From Lunularia cruciata (lineage: Eukaryota; Streptophyta; Marchantiopsida; Lunulariales; Lunulariaceae), in NCBI GenBank assembly GCA_948567375.1, contig OX419759.1:1031303-1095302 (forward strand): a stretch of 64,000 nucleotides of DNA, written 5' to 3'. The notes beneath the pieces are model-generated. The model ran no database searches and was not told the DNA's origin. It saw nothing but the letters and a program-made list of their open reading frames with translations. Positions 45,755 through 58,600 of this stretch are shown here, piece after piece. A program made the position numbers and the translations under genes. Each line of letters begins with the position of its first letter. Positions within the stretch are counted from its first letter, which is position 1.

Positions 45755-48700
45755 CTACTCTACAAAGCTGAGCAAAAACCCACTTACTATGCGCCGTACC
45801 AGTGGATTTGGTATGTGCCGACATATTCTGCCATCTGCGTATGCGAGGGCGCTAGATACAAAAAATCCAGTGACTGCACGCTTGTAATTTATTCCACTGA
45901 AAAATCCCTCTCTGCTTGGCTCTTCCTTCGGTTTATCTTCAAGTGAGGTTGAAGGTTCCGCTTTTGGAGGCTCATCTTCTCCCAGGATGTGTACATTGTT
46001 TTGGTGAAGGACCTTGATGGTTTGACGACGCAAGGAGCGAACCACAATAATAACGAGTAATTGTTCACAGAGAGCAAGAACTGTTGGGCCGATTCGTCTT
46101 TCCTGTGCATGTAAAATTCACTTTAGCAAAAGCAACAGCTAAATTTGAGAATTACAAGAGAAAGATCATCCAAGTTCGTTTAGCAAGGTAATGTGATAAC
46201 TAACGGCCAGTCCGATTTCAGATTTTGACCCAAGTTAACACATCATGCCAATTATTTAGCTTGTAATGTAAATACAGGCACGGACGACAAGAAGGTGCAC
46301 TCAGCGGTCATACGTTTTCTCCTCGTAGTCGCCTTAGTGAACTAAGAGCAGCAGCTGACGTCTCCCCTGCGAGAAGCCCTTCTCCAATGAGGAAGTTCTT
46401 TACACAGCTAACAATCTCGTCCATCAAAGTGGTGTTCGGAGGGAGATTCTTCAGGACAACCTGCGCCCACCAACAAGTGAAAGTCAGGTCTCCGTTTGAA
46501 ATTAAGCACCTGTACTTTGACTACTATCAATTCTTGTCAATGAATGGCTTTGAACAGAGGGACAGGGACGTGGAAAAGGAAGTCGGACATGGTACCTGGT
46601 CATCAATCACTTTCACCCGGAGGTAGTTCTGCTTGAACAGAGCATCGAGCATTGCCTGTAAGTAACCTTCGATATACGCCTGCGGCCCAACACGACAAGA
46701 GACAAGAAACAGGAGTAAGGTTCTCCACGTAATATTCCTCCTTGTTACAGGAGAGGCCTGAAATCCGTCACAAAAAGTGTAACAAGACAGCAAGCGGCAA
46801 TCATAAATTCTTCAAGGATTTTGTATTCATTGCTTCCAAACATAATATCTAAGCGTCCTTCAACAGCGTTTGATACAAGTGATATTTGCGGGTATGCATT
46901 CTTTGGGATGCGTCTTGTATCCTCACAGGGTGTCTTATTTCTTCCCAATTACACCACTTTTGTCGAGAGTAAGAGACATAAGTGTCACTCTTGTGTCTAC
47001 TACGTGTGGCAATTAAGCTGAAACCTGCTTCAAGTATCCACCAAGAAATGGTGCACATCAACACAAGTTGAATCACTTCCGACTCAGAAACTCAGCGTTT
47101 GAAAATATGGTTTAACTTGTCTCACCTCATCTGTGCCCACAATACGATCTAGTTTTATCCTTCGCGTAGCTCCTCCTTTAACTACTGCACTCCGTAGGAC
47201 TGAAGGTTTCATCGCCACGTTTACAATTCCACGTCTGAAACCCGTAACCTGCAGTATGAACGGTTCATGTGAGTAACTTATGCAGCCCCAAAACATGCCA
47301 AACACTAAACGACTGACTTATATGGAAAGTATTGAATTCCTGAAGTTGGTGGTCAAAGTGGTGGATAACACATTCTTACCACGCCATCGAAACCGCTAGC
47401 GTCAGCACCTTTCAGGACACTGTCGGATACTTCTGTTATTACCGCAAAGAGCAAATTCGATCCGGCTGTCTTTACCTGTTTGAAAGAGGTGCATGCTTCA
47501 GATTTCAAAGAGTACGACGAGCAACTTACATTACGTAAATAAGATTGATCTATCTACTCATCATTTCTCCCATGCTCTCGATGGACAAAACTAACTTGAA
47601 TACGTTCGCCTATTGTGTATTCCTAAGCGGGAACAATCATCAAGTACTAGCCGTCAGCGATTCCCAGTATAACCTTGGCCAAAAGCAGATATGCATACAT
47701 TGCTTAGGTAAGAACACCTACAGTTTTTTCGAGGTCTCCCAAATAGCGCTGGGTGCCTCCTTTGCCTTGTTTACGCAACCCTCGGCTAAGAACCCCGAAC
47801 ATACCTAAACCATCAAAGCCCACCAAATGTCAGTTGCAATAGACGAAAACCGTTTATATAGGCCTACATCTACAATAAAGAAGAAGTTATTCCTGAAGGC
47901 ACTTGGACATCCATCTATTCTGGCGCGCGTGAGAAGTACCTAGTGTCAAGCCTTGTAGATCAACAGATCCGTTTGATGGATCAAAGAAGACGTCCAGTGA
48001 TGATGCAGCTGAGTCGTCAAACAGAGAGGCGAATCCAGGAGGTAGAAGCTTACTTCCTCTAGCTATGTATATTGCTCGCATGGAGTACCTAACCGTACGC
48101 AAAGTGTAACCATAGCATTAAGATCATGACGTAAAAGTTATAAAATTTGGACGTCATTGACACAAATGTTTGAGCTTTTGAGCCGTCGATTTACCATGAA
48201 TAATGTTGTGCACATTTAAGAGCCAGCTGCTTAAAAGTAAGCAGAGCATGAGAGAGAAGCACCCCGTTTAACTCCACAGTATTACCACGAACAGCTGGTA
48301 TCTGTGTGAAAGCAAGGGCAGTTAGATGAGCAGCAATACCCTTGGGTTAAACAAGACAAGAATGCAATGCCATAGGCTTCATCAGCTGATAATTCCAAAG
48401 TCCTAATGTGCTCCAAGAGGTATGTGATTTTCTCTCAGTTGATTATCAAGTATGTGACTATCACTCAAGTTTATCTTACCTTTATAACCGAGTGGAGTAG
48501 CGCTCGAAGAGTCTCCTGACCAGAAGAGTAGTCCGCGCGTGGATTACCAGGAAGAAAGCTTCCAACAATCTGCCAAGGGTTGGACGCATATAAGTTCCGA
48601 AGTTCAAGGAAATCATAAACAAGACACATACGACATTAATCAAGCGACTGCACTCACCACCACGACAGACACATATAACCGTTACAATATGATGCAATGT

Positions 48701-49686
48701 TGGTACAAAACTTACACCAACAACTCTTACTCGGTTTCCCACAAATATGAGACAAGTCATTGACAAGCTAAACCAGGAACATAGAAGAACCTTGTATTAA
48801 ACTAAAGTAACCTTGTAAGGACCAGAGTCTGTGAAACTAAAGTCATTACCTTGATTGGATGGATCTCAAATCGTTCAAAGTAAATTTGACGACTCGGAGC
48901 TGTTGATTCAGATAATGAATAACGATAGAAAGGTGCGAGTTTCATCAGAGTGTCTTCATCAAGATTGAGGTCCATTGCCTGCAAGATGGAAGTCTTATTA
49001 AGCCAAAAACTTAAGTTCAACCTTGTGTTAAACAAACACCTCTGTGACCTTAAATTCTCCATTAAGCTTGCACTTGAATTAATCTGGATCCAGCTTTTGG
49101 AAACAGGCCAATCAACAAACTTCTAAGCCAAAGACCGCGCTGAGTAACTCATAAAATGCCTCAAGTGTTGGCTGATAACTTTTAAGCTGATAACCTGCAC
49201 TAAATGCTCACGAACTGCACGGTAAGGATGTCACAAAATAAGGGAGTGGATGTCAAACCTGCAGTAGAATGGATGCGTATTTGAGCTGAATGGGATTTCT
49301 GGCAAGGTTAGACGCTACAACAGCCATATGGAATACAGTGTGACCTTTACTGAAACGATCTTGACCGTGCCCTCTTAGCATCGCAGCTACTGGAGCTCCT
49401 TGCCATCTGACATCTACATCCAGACGCTGTCACATGAGTTCAAGGGATGTTAGTATTACTATAGACTACATCCACTAATTGGACCGTCGAGTAGGCAAAA
49501 GAGGAGTTTCAAAGATCACCCAAGGCATATATGGCGAAGAAATATTACCTCAGTTTTAAGTTGACATAAAGTGTACTCCGGTGGTATCAACGCTTCGATT
49601 AAGACGTTGGTCAGTCGCAAAGTTATGATGGGAATATATGAAACGGGAGTTCGGTCTTCTCCTTCAAACTCTTCACTTTCAGCTGG
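45755..49686 (-). other. VPS13 gene, segment 3: twelve exons of the conserved C-terminal region
   Basis: Exons: 49549-49686, 49259-49426, 48850-48978, 48480-48569, 48195-48301, 47940-48088, 47722-47804, 47380-47475, 47126-47248, 46596-46679, 46314-46460, 45755-46102. They encode AMDLNLDEDTLMKLAPFYRY, YFERFEIHPIK, IVGSFLPGNPRADYSSGQET, SWYSMRAIYIARGSKLLPPG, SLDVFFDPSNGSVDLQGLTL, SGFDGVVTGFRRGIVNVAMK, EAYIEGYLQAMLDALFKQNY, VLKNLPPNTTLMDEIVSCVK and RRIGPTVLALCEQLLVIIVV. This order is typical of VPS13 C-termini (ATG2-like C-terminal and following helices) and of SHRUBBY-type plant members. Several boundaries fall at codon edges. Confidence 0.9.
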
Positions 49687-52600
49687 CTGTGCCAAACGAC
49701 ACTCACAAGAAGTGAATAACAGAAAACGTAGACATATGTTCTGCCCTGCTGCAGAGCAATTAGGAGGTATAACATCTTTGAACCAAGTACTCAAGTCCTC
49801 TACTTTTAACTATCAGACGTTTAGAAACATCACAAAGCCAGGAAATTCCTTCGCGTCGATTTTGGCGAGCGAGAATGCAACCAAGTGAAAATTAGCTGTC
49901 TTTTCTAAGGACGAGCTGCATGGCAGCCGCATGACCTGTATACCTTACCTGTTCTCCAGGTTCCATGATGCTCATAGTGAACAGTGGAATCCGAACTTCA
50001 ATTTCCTTTTTGGGACTTGATATATTTGACTGCCATTTCCTGTCAGTCTTACTGTCTCTTTCTTCACATATGCGAAGCACGCGAGTAGGACCATCTGCAT
50101 ATACTTCATAACCCACAGGTGGTAGACTGCTATCGCTAGGAAGGCTGTTGCTTGACTCGTCTCCAAGCGTTGCCATATTCGAAAGTTCATTTAGAAACGG
50201 AATTTGTAGGAACCCCTTCTTGCGTCTGACTGCCCTAAAAGACTTCCAGCTCCTCAATTTGTCGAGATTGATACTATGGGAAAGTGGGGTACCTACAAAA
50301 AGAATCGTGTATAACGAGAAATAAATGCTCACTGATATGGAATCACTGATACACCCGCCCTCAATATTAAATATCCTTCTCTTGCATGATACTGCTATCC
50401 GGAAAAAAAACATTAGAATCCATATACACAAGAGGGGCGAGGCTTACCAGAAACTTTAACAGTGAGTTTGTGGGGCAATCCGAGATCATCCCAAACATAA
50501 CCGACAGATGCACCTGATTGTAGTATCTCAGACTCATTCAATCCCTGCCACGGACGGAGTAAGATAAGCTAAGCTTTAATATCTGTCAAGTAGATTAATG
50601 TATGAGAAACTATAATCAGGTATACTGTGATGTCTAAGGCTTGTTCTATTCTAAAACTATTGTAACTCATGGTATACGGAGACCGTTCTGGGAACGGAGA
50701 AGAGAAGATGTGCATATTCACCTCCTGGCTATAGGTAATGGAAGCTGATCGCAGAACATTCTCAATGTGATAAGGGATAGCATCAGCCGCCTGCCGTCGG
50801 AAGGTCATAATCAAAGATGATGCCTCCTCTTCAACGTCTGCCACTGCAAACCATAGCCCTTCCTTCTTAGGCATCTGTACTGCAGCGTAACCTGCTTGTG
50901 GACGCCTGATTTTCACGGAGAAAGAACCTAAGGCAGCTGCGCATACTGGACCCGACCAATTCCATCCGCTCTCCTTAGGGCGGAACCGAACAGTAAGAAG
51001 AACTTCAGGTCCTGCTTCTGCGTTTTTTACTGCTTGACTTTTTTCTTGACCTGGCAAGACTTGTGCATGTAGTGCAGAACGTTCCCCAGGTCCTAGAGAG
51101 ACCATGGCATTTGCATCATCCTGCAATAACACATGAGTTTTAGCACTTTTCAATTGTCATAAACAAGTGAAGCATATTTGTAGCAACAAAACCCAGCCAG
51201 TTAGAATCATTAAAGAGTTCACGCCTTCAATTCTTAAATTAACTCTGATGATGCCGTTGCCAACATCTGAAGTTACCTGAAATCCATCTTGACAAACAAG
51301 AATCGTTTCACCTGAGTCGTTAGCAACAAAATATCTTGGTACAAGCCGGATTATGCTGGACGGATTGGTATCTCCAGCATCTGGTAAATGCATGTGAACG
51401 CCCAACTGAATCCTGTTATCAACACTATCGCGACCGAGTACTCTTAGACTGATCTCCATGGATCCTGAAAGAGATTCTATATCAAGAATTGCAGGTTCCG
51501 CCTCCTCTTCAATTCTCTTCACAAGGAGCTTGGTTGATCTGGAGACATACACGCGCGTCAAAACTTTCCGGAAACCACTGACCACGACACATGACAGACT
51601 TCCACAGTTGTTCAATGCTAAGTAATAGTTCCTGAAGAAGTGGGCACAAGCTACGTCTCGTCATGTTCATTCAGGTCCTTCGACTTGCTTGAATCCGCGA
51701 GGACTAAGTTAGTTCCGTGTAAGCCTACAGTAACATCCTAAATACCTCCATGCGAAGCCCGGGCTGACACGAGATAAGCGATCAGTGCTTCTTGTCTATG
51801 TTACCTTTTTGGGACAATATTTTACTTTTGTGATTTACGAACTTATAATACTCAAGGTTCATATTGACAAGCAATAACACACCTGTCAAACCAGGAAGCT
51901 CTTGAATAAGGTGCCATTGTCGTCACATTTCCTGAAGCAGGCCATTCTAGCTCATTCGATGATCGAAGCCCACCCCTACAGTGCGAATTGAGAAATCAGT
52001 CCAGTGCACCGTCTGAGAAACTATTCAAGATACCTTGAAGTCTACCTTCAAATAATCAGGAGCCCTGAATGCACGTACCACCTCCTTGAAGGGTTCTTCG
52101 CTGCACAGAAAAGTAGTGTAACGTGGCTGTCATTGTGGATTACATATCTTGTCAAGACAACAGCCTGCTCATAAACAGACGACTTGTCAGCTTTGAAGCC
52201 ATTGTGAAACTCACGAAATTGAAAAAATTCTCGCATCCTCCATGGAAGTTGATATGAATTTGAACTCGTATAAGGTAGCCTTGTTAGCATTTGTTCACCT
52301 TAGTACTGATATCGGATCCAGATAACAAGAGCAAAAATTCTTACAACCAGTTAAACATGAAGTTCTTTCAAGTGCACCATATATGATCAAAATGAGAGCT
52401 AAATTCAATATTACCTCCAACACACCATCGTCTCCTCTACTAACAGTAACGAGAGCGGTATGAATACCATCCCCGAAGTCCACAACCAATTCCAGATCTT
52501 TCAAGTCTCCATTCTTGACATTCCGGGAGAGCGCTTTATTCCCAACTCCTATGCAAATTGGTTTGCTAGAAAGGCCGAGGTCACCGTGTTTGATTGTAAG

Positions 52601-55600
52601 AAAAAGATCACCAAGCTCAATGTACATGCACGCCTTCGCTCCACTGTCAACAGTTGCTTTGTACAATGCCTGATTTGCGGAAGATACTCCTCTTCTGTTG
52701 CCTGTTAATGGTCAAAAGTCAGCGGAGAGAGCTAAAACTTATGACAATCGAGAAAAAGAGAAAGAATCAGGTGGAAATATTCACAAACGGAAGTTACCTT
52801 CGGGTGTTGTGACCGTAATTGTAATACTTGATGTCAGAAGATTAACTACACGTACAGTTGGAAGCAGCAAAATTTCCTGTTGTTCTTGCCAGGCGGTAAA
52901 GGCATATCTACCCCGGGGTTCCACCTCTTGCTCTTTCGCTGACTTTGGCCTTGAAATAGGTACTCTTCTGCAGGTTGTCCTAACCATAAAATAAAGACCT
53001 GTCTCCTCCTTTTCCTCGCCAGTTTTACCCGACGGAACCTTAAGTGGACAGTAGACCACCCCAAACGTAGAATCCACATTGCGTGCTTTCATAGTCTTCT
53101 TGAAACTATATTGTAATTTGTCAAAAAGACCCGCAGCTCTTACAAGCTTTGCTCCTTTCACATCATCGGACCACTCATGTTTAGATTCTACGTTTGGTTT
53201 GTCGTCTGAATCAGCCTCGTCTGTTGATGGAGCAGCTTCTGTAGGCCTTATAGATAGAAGGTAATTTCCTGCGGTAACCCAAACAATGTCAGAAAGCTAG
53301 CCATGTGTAGCCAAGAGAAAAACGAACCTTTGGATACAAGAGTCAGTGGGTCATAGGCACTAGCTATGAGTGAAGTATATCAGCCATGACGCTTTCTCAC
53401 CAAGGTTCAGCGACGTGAGAGCTTTCTTCAGTTCACCCTTGAGATTCAAGGCATCAAAGGCTCCCATCGAGTCATCGATCATATCCCCATCCTCCAGAAC
53501 CACTATCGCACCTTCCTCGCCTTGTTTATCTCGTCGACACCTGAGCTCCAGTAGAAGACCGCTAGCATTTCGAATCCGGATCATTGGTGAAACTGTAAGG
53601 AAGATACCGTTCTGCAAGGATTCACTCTTATTCCGTGAATACCTGGGACATATGGTAAGGAATTAAATCAAGGAATCAAGAAGAGTACGTATAAACTGCA
53701 TGAATCTCATGCAATGACTCTATCCAATCTTGCGGTGTTTATTACCTGGTTTCGTCCCGTGATATCGACAACAACGATTGGCCCAGGAGCGGATCGCCCT
53801 GCTTTCCGACAATCAAAAGCTGTTACGGAAACTCAATTCACAAATGTAATATAACAAGCTTTCTCAGGAAGTGCAGACAAACGGCACTGCGAACGAATCC
53901 GTTTGAATGTCAACCACTGCTTCACGTAAATTACTAGACGATGATGGAACGGAACGAGACCATACCATCAGCATGACGGAGCCGAGTCCGGGTTGCAATT
54001 ACCCCTGGCTCCCCGAGCGTCACAAATAATGTCGAGGATTTGAACCCTCCACCGGGCTTTTCAAGCCTAAGTTCCAGAGTAGAAGCAACTTTTGCAGGAC
54101 TAGTATCTCTTCTAGAAGTCATATGCCTGCAAGAAAATGCCTGGTGTTAAGCAATAGCGCAAAGAGCATCCTGAACAGCTTCTTGATACACCATAAACTT
54201 CTTGATGTATATCTCCACAAACTTCGTTGCAGGATGACTTGCCTAGACGTTGCCAAGCAGATAAGAAGCAGCGTGTACTTAATTCCAAGCTTTAGAACAA
54301 TCCCAGGATATTAAAACATTATGGTGCTACTCTAAAAAATGCTAGCGGACCAAGCGAATACTACTAAAACCAGCTCCAAACTAGGTGCATTAGAATATAA
54401 ATATTCCACATAAATTTTACCTCATCAAGAAAGAATCTGTATGCCACGGAGATATCATTCCGTCCACCCCCCTTGCAGACCCTTCGTTAGCTTGGTCCGA
54501 AGACCCTTGATCGAAACGGCAAAGTAGGTCCACCCCAATATGATTTTCCACCTGAAGAATGAAGACGTGGAGTTAGATCGGAGACAACTAATATACATCT
54601 CGATCGTCCAGGAACTTCTGTACCCTTAATCTCATGAGGCGTTTGAATCTCATCCTAACTATTCATTCATTAAAACTTGACCAGAGTGCAGTTCTCGCTT
54701 GAATATTCCTAAATCACACAATAAGTTTAAAGCCTAATGATCAACCATGTGATAATTGCTCAAAAATAAGCCCAGAGTCAGTGAAATTACCAAACAACGA
54801 TTGGCTTGTACTGGAGAATGCTTAACAGTATAAGGGCCAGCTAAGTCCAGAGCTCCAATGAGAAACAAGCAAGCATCCAGTGAGGGTTCGCTGACCACAA
54901 AATCCACCTGGCCGTTCAAGCAGGACGAATAAGCTTTATAGATATATAATTTTGATCCGGTTTTCAGTATCCACTATTGAATGAGGGCAACCTGAACGAG
55001 ACTGGGATACCTACTCTACTCAGCGAATACATACACGTCAGTAATGTCATCGAGCAAGCAACAAAAGATAACTGTAACTATCACGAAGAGCAACGACGGT
55101 GACAGTGAACATCTTGTCTCACCTTTCTTAATCTTGTGAAAAGTGCCACTGGTATCTTTTTACAGTTTGTGGCCAATATAGCGTGCTTGATGTTTCTGGC
55201 CCGATAGAATATATCAGTCTCGATTGGATTCACAACTGGCACCCTGTAAGCCAAAACTGTTACAACTTGAGCAGAAAACCCAACCTACCGAAGAAAAAGT
55301 TATCCAAATTGTAGTAAACGCTATTAATGAGCTCTTCCAGTGTTGGATATTTAATTGATGGGCGCAGAAGAGGTTCACCAAACTGCTGTTGGATATTTGA
55401 GAAATGGGATTCAGAACATCAAGTGCTGGATACTGGTAGATGAGAGCAGAAGCCGCTCTAGGGTGATCCAGAACTCATTAAGTGCCAATGAAAGGTAACC
55501 AAGATATGCTCAATACGAGGATAGTGATAAATCCCTAAAGTAGAATGCAACGAATGTAACCTGAAGCAAATCGATAATCGCAACATACTGAGAACAACAC

Positions 55601-58600
55601 ATATATACAACAATAGATATAGGTATACGAGAACAGATGCCGTTCTGGGAACGGGTTATCCAGAACTCATGAGGTGCACATGATCGATAAGCAAAATGTA
55701 TATAATTGACAATGCTAGAATAGTGAGAAATCCATAAGGAACAACAATATATATATAGAAAACTAGTAAGCAAAGTGTAATCGAATGCTGGATATAGAGA
55801 AATGAGGACAGAAGCCGTTCAGTGAACGGGAGATCCAGAATGCTGGATATGTGTAGCTTGCTCAGTTTCGCATCCATTGGTGGCTTGCTTCGTATATGTT
55901 TGATCTGACCTCTCATCCTTCAGAGGAAAGAAAGGTGTAACATTGCAGTATCAAAAGAAAATGTGACTAAAAGTTTCGAAAGCATACCATAAGCTGGTTT
56001 GCATTTCATAGTACTCCAAGACTATTCCACATTGAAGTATTGTCCTCGTTTTCGACAAGCCCGCTTGTACCACTCCCTCAGTACCAGGTATACGGGCTCG
56101 TAACAAAGGAAGAAGATGTAAACCCCCCGCAGCTTCATGAAGGACAGTGAAGACAAACGTGTCGAATTTGCAGAGCACATGAGGAATAGAAGTTACCAAA
56201 TTTACAGCTTCATAGTCATCCAATGGTGGAGTCTGTAAAGGCGTCTCATCCTTTTCTGTCAAAGCCTTCGCTTCTTGCTCGTTGTTTGACTCTGCCGGTC
56301 TTGAAACAACTTTTATCTTGAATGGATTACCCGGTTGCTTCACCAAAAGGGGCACATTGTCCTCAAAGGCGATTCCACTCTTGCTCTTCTGATTTACAAG
56401 ATGAAACAAGCGCCTTGATGCAGAATTTCGAATATCAAAGTCACCCTTCTCCTCTTCTTCGGTAAATTCCGTAGGTAGAAACTGCCATTGCTCCAGTGAC
56501 CTATCATTTACACTTGAAATATCAGCTAAACCGGAACCAGGGCAGTAGTGAATACGGAAAGGCTCTCCATTTGGATTTTTGGCATGGAGGGACAGCAATG
56601 AACACCATGCTGTTTTGGACTTGGTTGTTGAGGCAGAATCTTGATATTTCACCTGCAAAAGTGGAGGAGCATAAATGTTATGTTTCGAAATTCTCATCAT
56701 AGAAGTTTTGCCAGGCCTCGCTGCATCCCGCTGGACACAAAGAGTAGTGATCTTGATGTTCAATCTTAAAAGCATACTATAATCTTTTTCTTTATGTCGG
56801 GATGTGTCCAGCTCCTTAGAATAGTACCTTGAAAAGAGCTCTCTCATCAGCAAGGGTGTAATGCAAAACTCCCACCAAACGGAATTGTCCTTTCTTTGTT
56901 GCTATCTCCTCAGCAGCAAGGTAACAATGCTCGTGAACATCTTTGATGGCAATTATGGCACCTAAAGATGACATCGGCTGTATCAGGTTCAACATCTCTA
57001 GACATGGTACCCAATTACACACTCCGGTGCTGCAGGTGGTATCCAGTTAGGACTGCCTGTTCTGAAACCCAGAAAGCCCTTGGGAGATCCATTATTGTAA
57101 CTAAGAGGAGGTCGTAAAAGAATTGAAGGGGAGACTGCTTGAGTCTATTTATCGATTCCGCGACAAGGATGATACTACCAAAAATTCTTATTAACATTGT
57201 AATCTGTGTATGAATATGGAATTCGTTCGTTAGAACACGGTCCTTGACATATATGAGGAACGACAGGAGAAGCTGTTGGTAGAACGGGGGATCCACACCC
57301 ACTTAGGACACAACTGACATACTTTGAGTGTATGAATATGGAACCCGTTTATTAGAACACGGTGCTATCCTGACTGAACAAGACATGATAAAGTGAATCA
57401 GGTAAAAACAGTAAATCCCTCGTAGCCATCATTCACACATAGTGGTGATTAACCTCACCTCTTAGTTTGTACCTGTACGATTAGTGTAACGACAGTAAGC
57501 TCGATGACTAGTCAAATTGTAATAGATTCTCATTAGTAATCATGTCATTCAATAAGGAAAGTAGTCCTAAATTCCCTAAACCCCCATAAAGCTGTATATA
57601 AGTACTGAGATTTATCCCCGCATGTTCTACGTCAACCTGAGTCTATCAACACTTAACAACAAAAGAAGTAGCAAGACTTTCATTGGAAGTCTGCACAGAC
57701 CCGACATATATTAAGAGTATGAATATGGAACCCGTTTGTTAGAACTCTATTCAACATTGAACAAAATGTGACTAGGTATAAGTAGTAATTCCCTCATGAC
57801 CATCATTCACGCCTAGTGGTAAGCAAGCTCTCCTTGTTAGTGTGTAGCTGCAAGCGAGATCAGTATAAAACAATTGTCTATGGTGATTAGTCAATGTATT
57901 GGATTTCCAACATTAATTTCATAGCGCCGCTAGATGTAAAGTAACTCTAAGCTAAGCTTCCTAAACCCCCAAGAAGCTTTGTGTGGGGGGTGTAAAGTCA
58001 ATATAAGTCCATCAACACTTGACACCGAAAGAACCGACATGTGTGTGGAAGTTACTCATGTAGTTAGTGTATGAATATGGAACCCGTGCGTTAGAACACG
58101 GTTCAATACCCACAGAACTGGGCTAGACCTACGAGGTATAAGCAGTAAAACCGTAAAAACCATCATTCACACCTAGTGCTGAGCAAGCTCTCCTGTTAGT
58201 TTGTACTGCGAGGATAAGTGTCAAGCAAGTATCTTCGATGATTAGCCAAAGTGCATTAGATCAGATTTCATGTCATAGCGCAGCTAAATGTAAAGTAAGA
58301 AACCGTCCTATGCTTCCTAAACCCCCCATGTGCAGAGTTAAGGCACTGGGATTTACCCCCTCATGTTCTATGTCAACATTAGTCCATCAACAGTTACCAC
58401 CAGAAGGAGGTAGTAAGACATTCATGGTAAGTCTTCATGGAGAACAGAATGACTTCATCGGTGCCTCCATTCGTGCAGAGAATTTGGTGTGTAAATCTAC
58501 GTACCGAGTTTCTGTCTAGTTAATGAGTATTTCAGTGCACTCGGTTACGTCCTGTAAGAGTTTGCTCAACAAAACGGAGGGGGAAGGGGAGGTCAAACGT

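Noticed and set aside
57206-58445. Regularly spaced repeats considered as a CRISPR-like array
   Set aside because: Units are 350-390 bases, diverged and inside a plant intron; not CRISPR.
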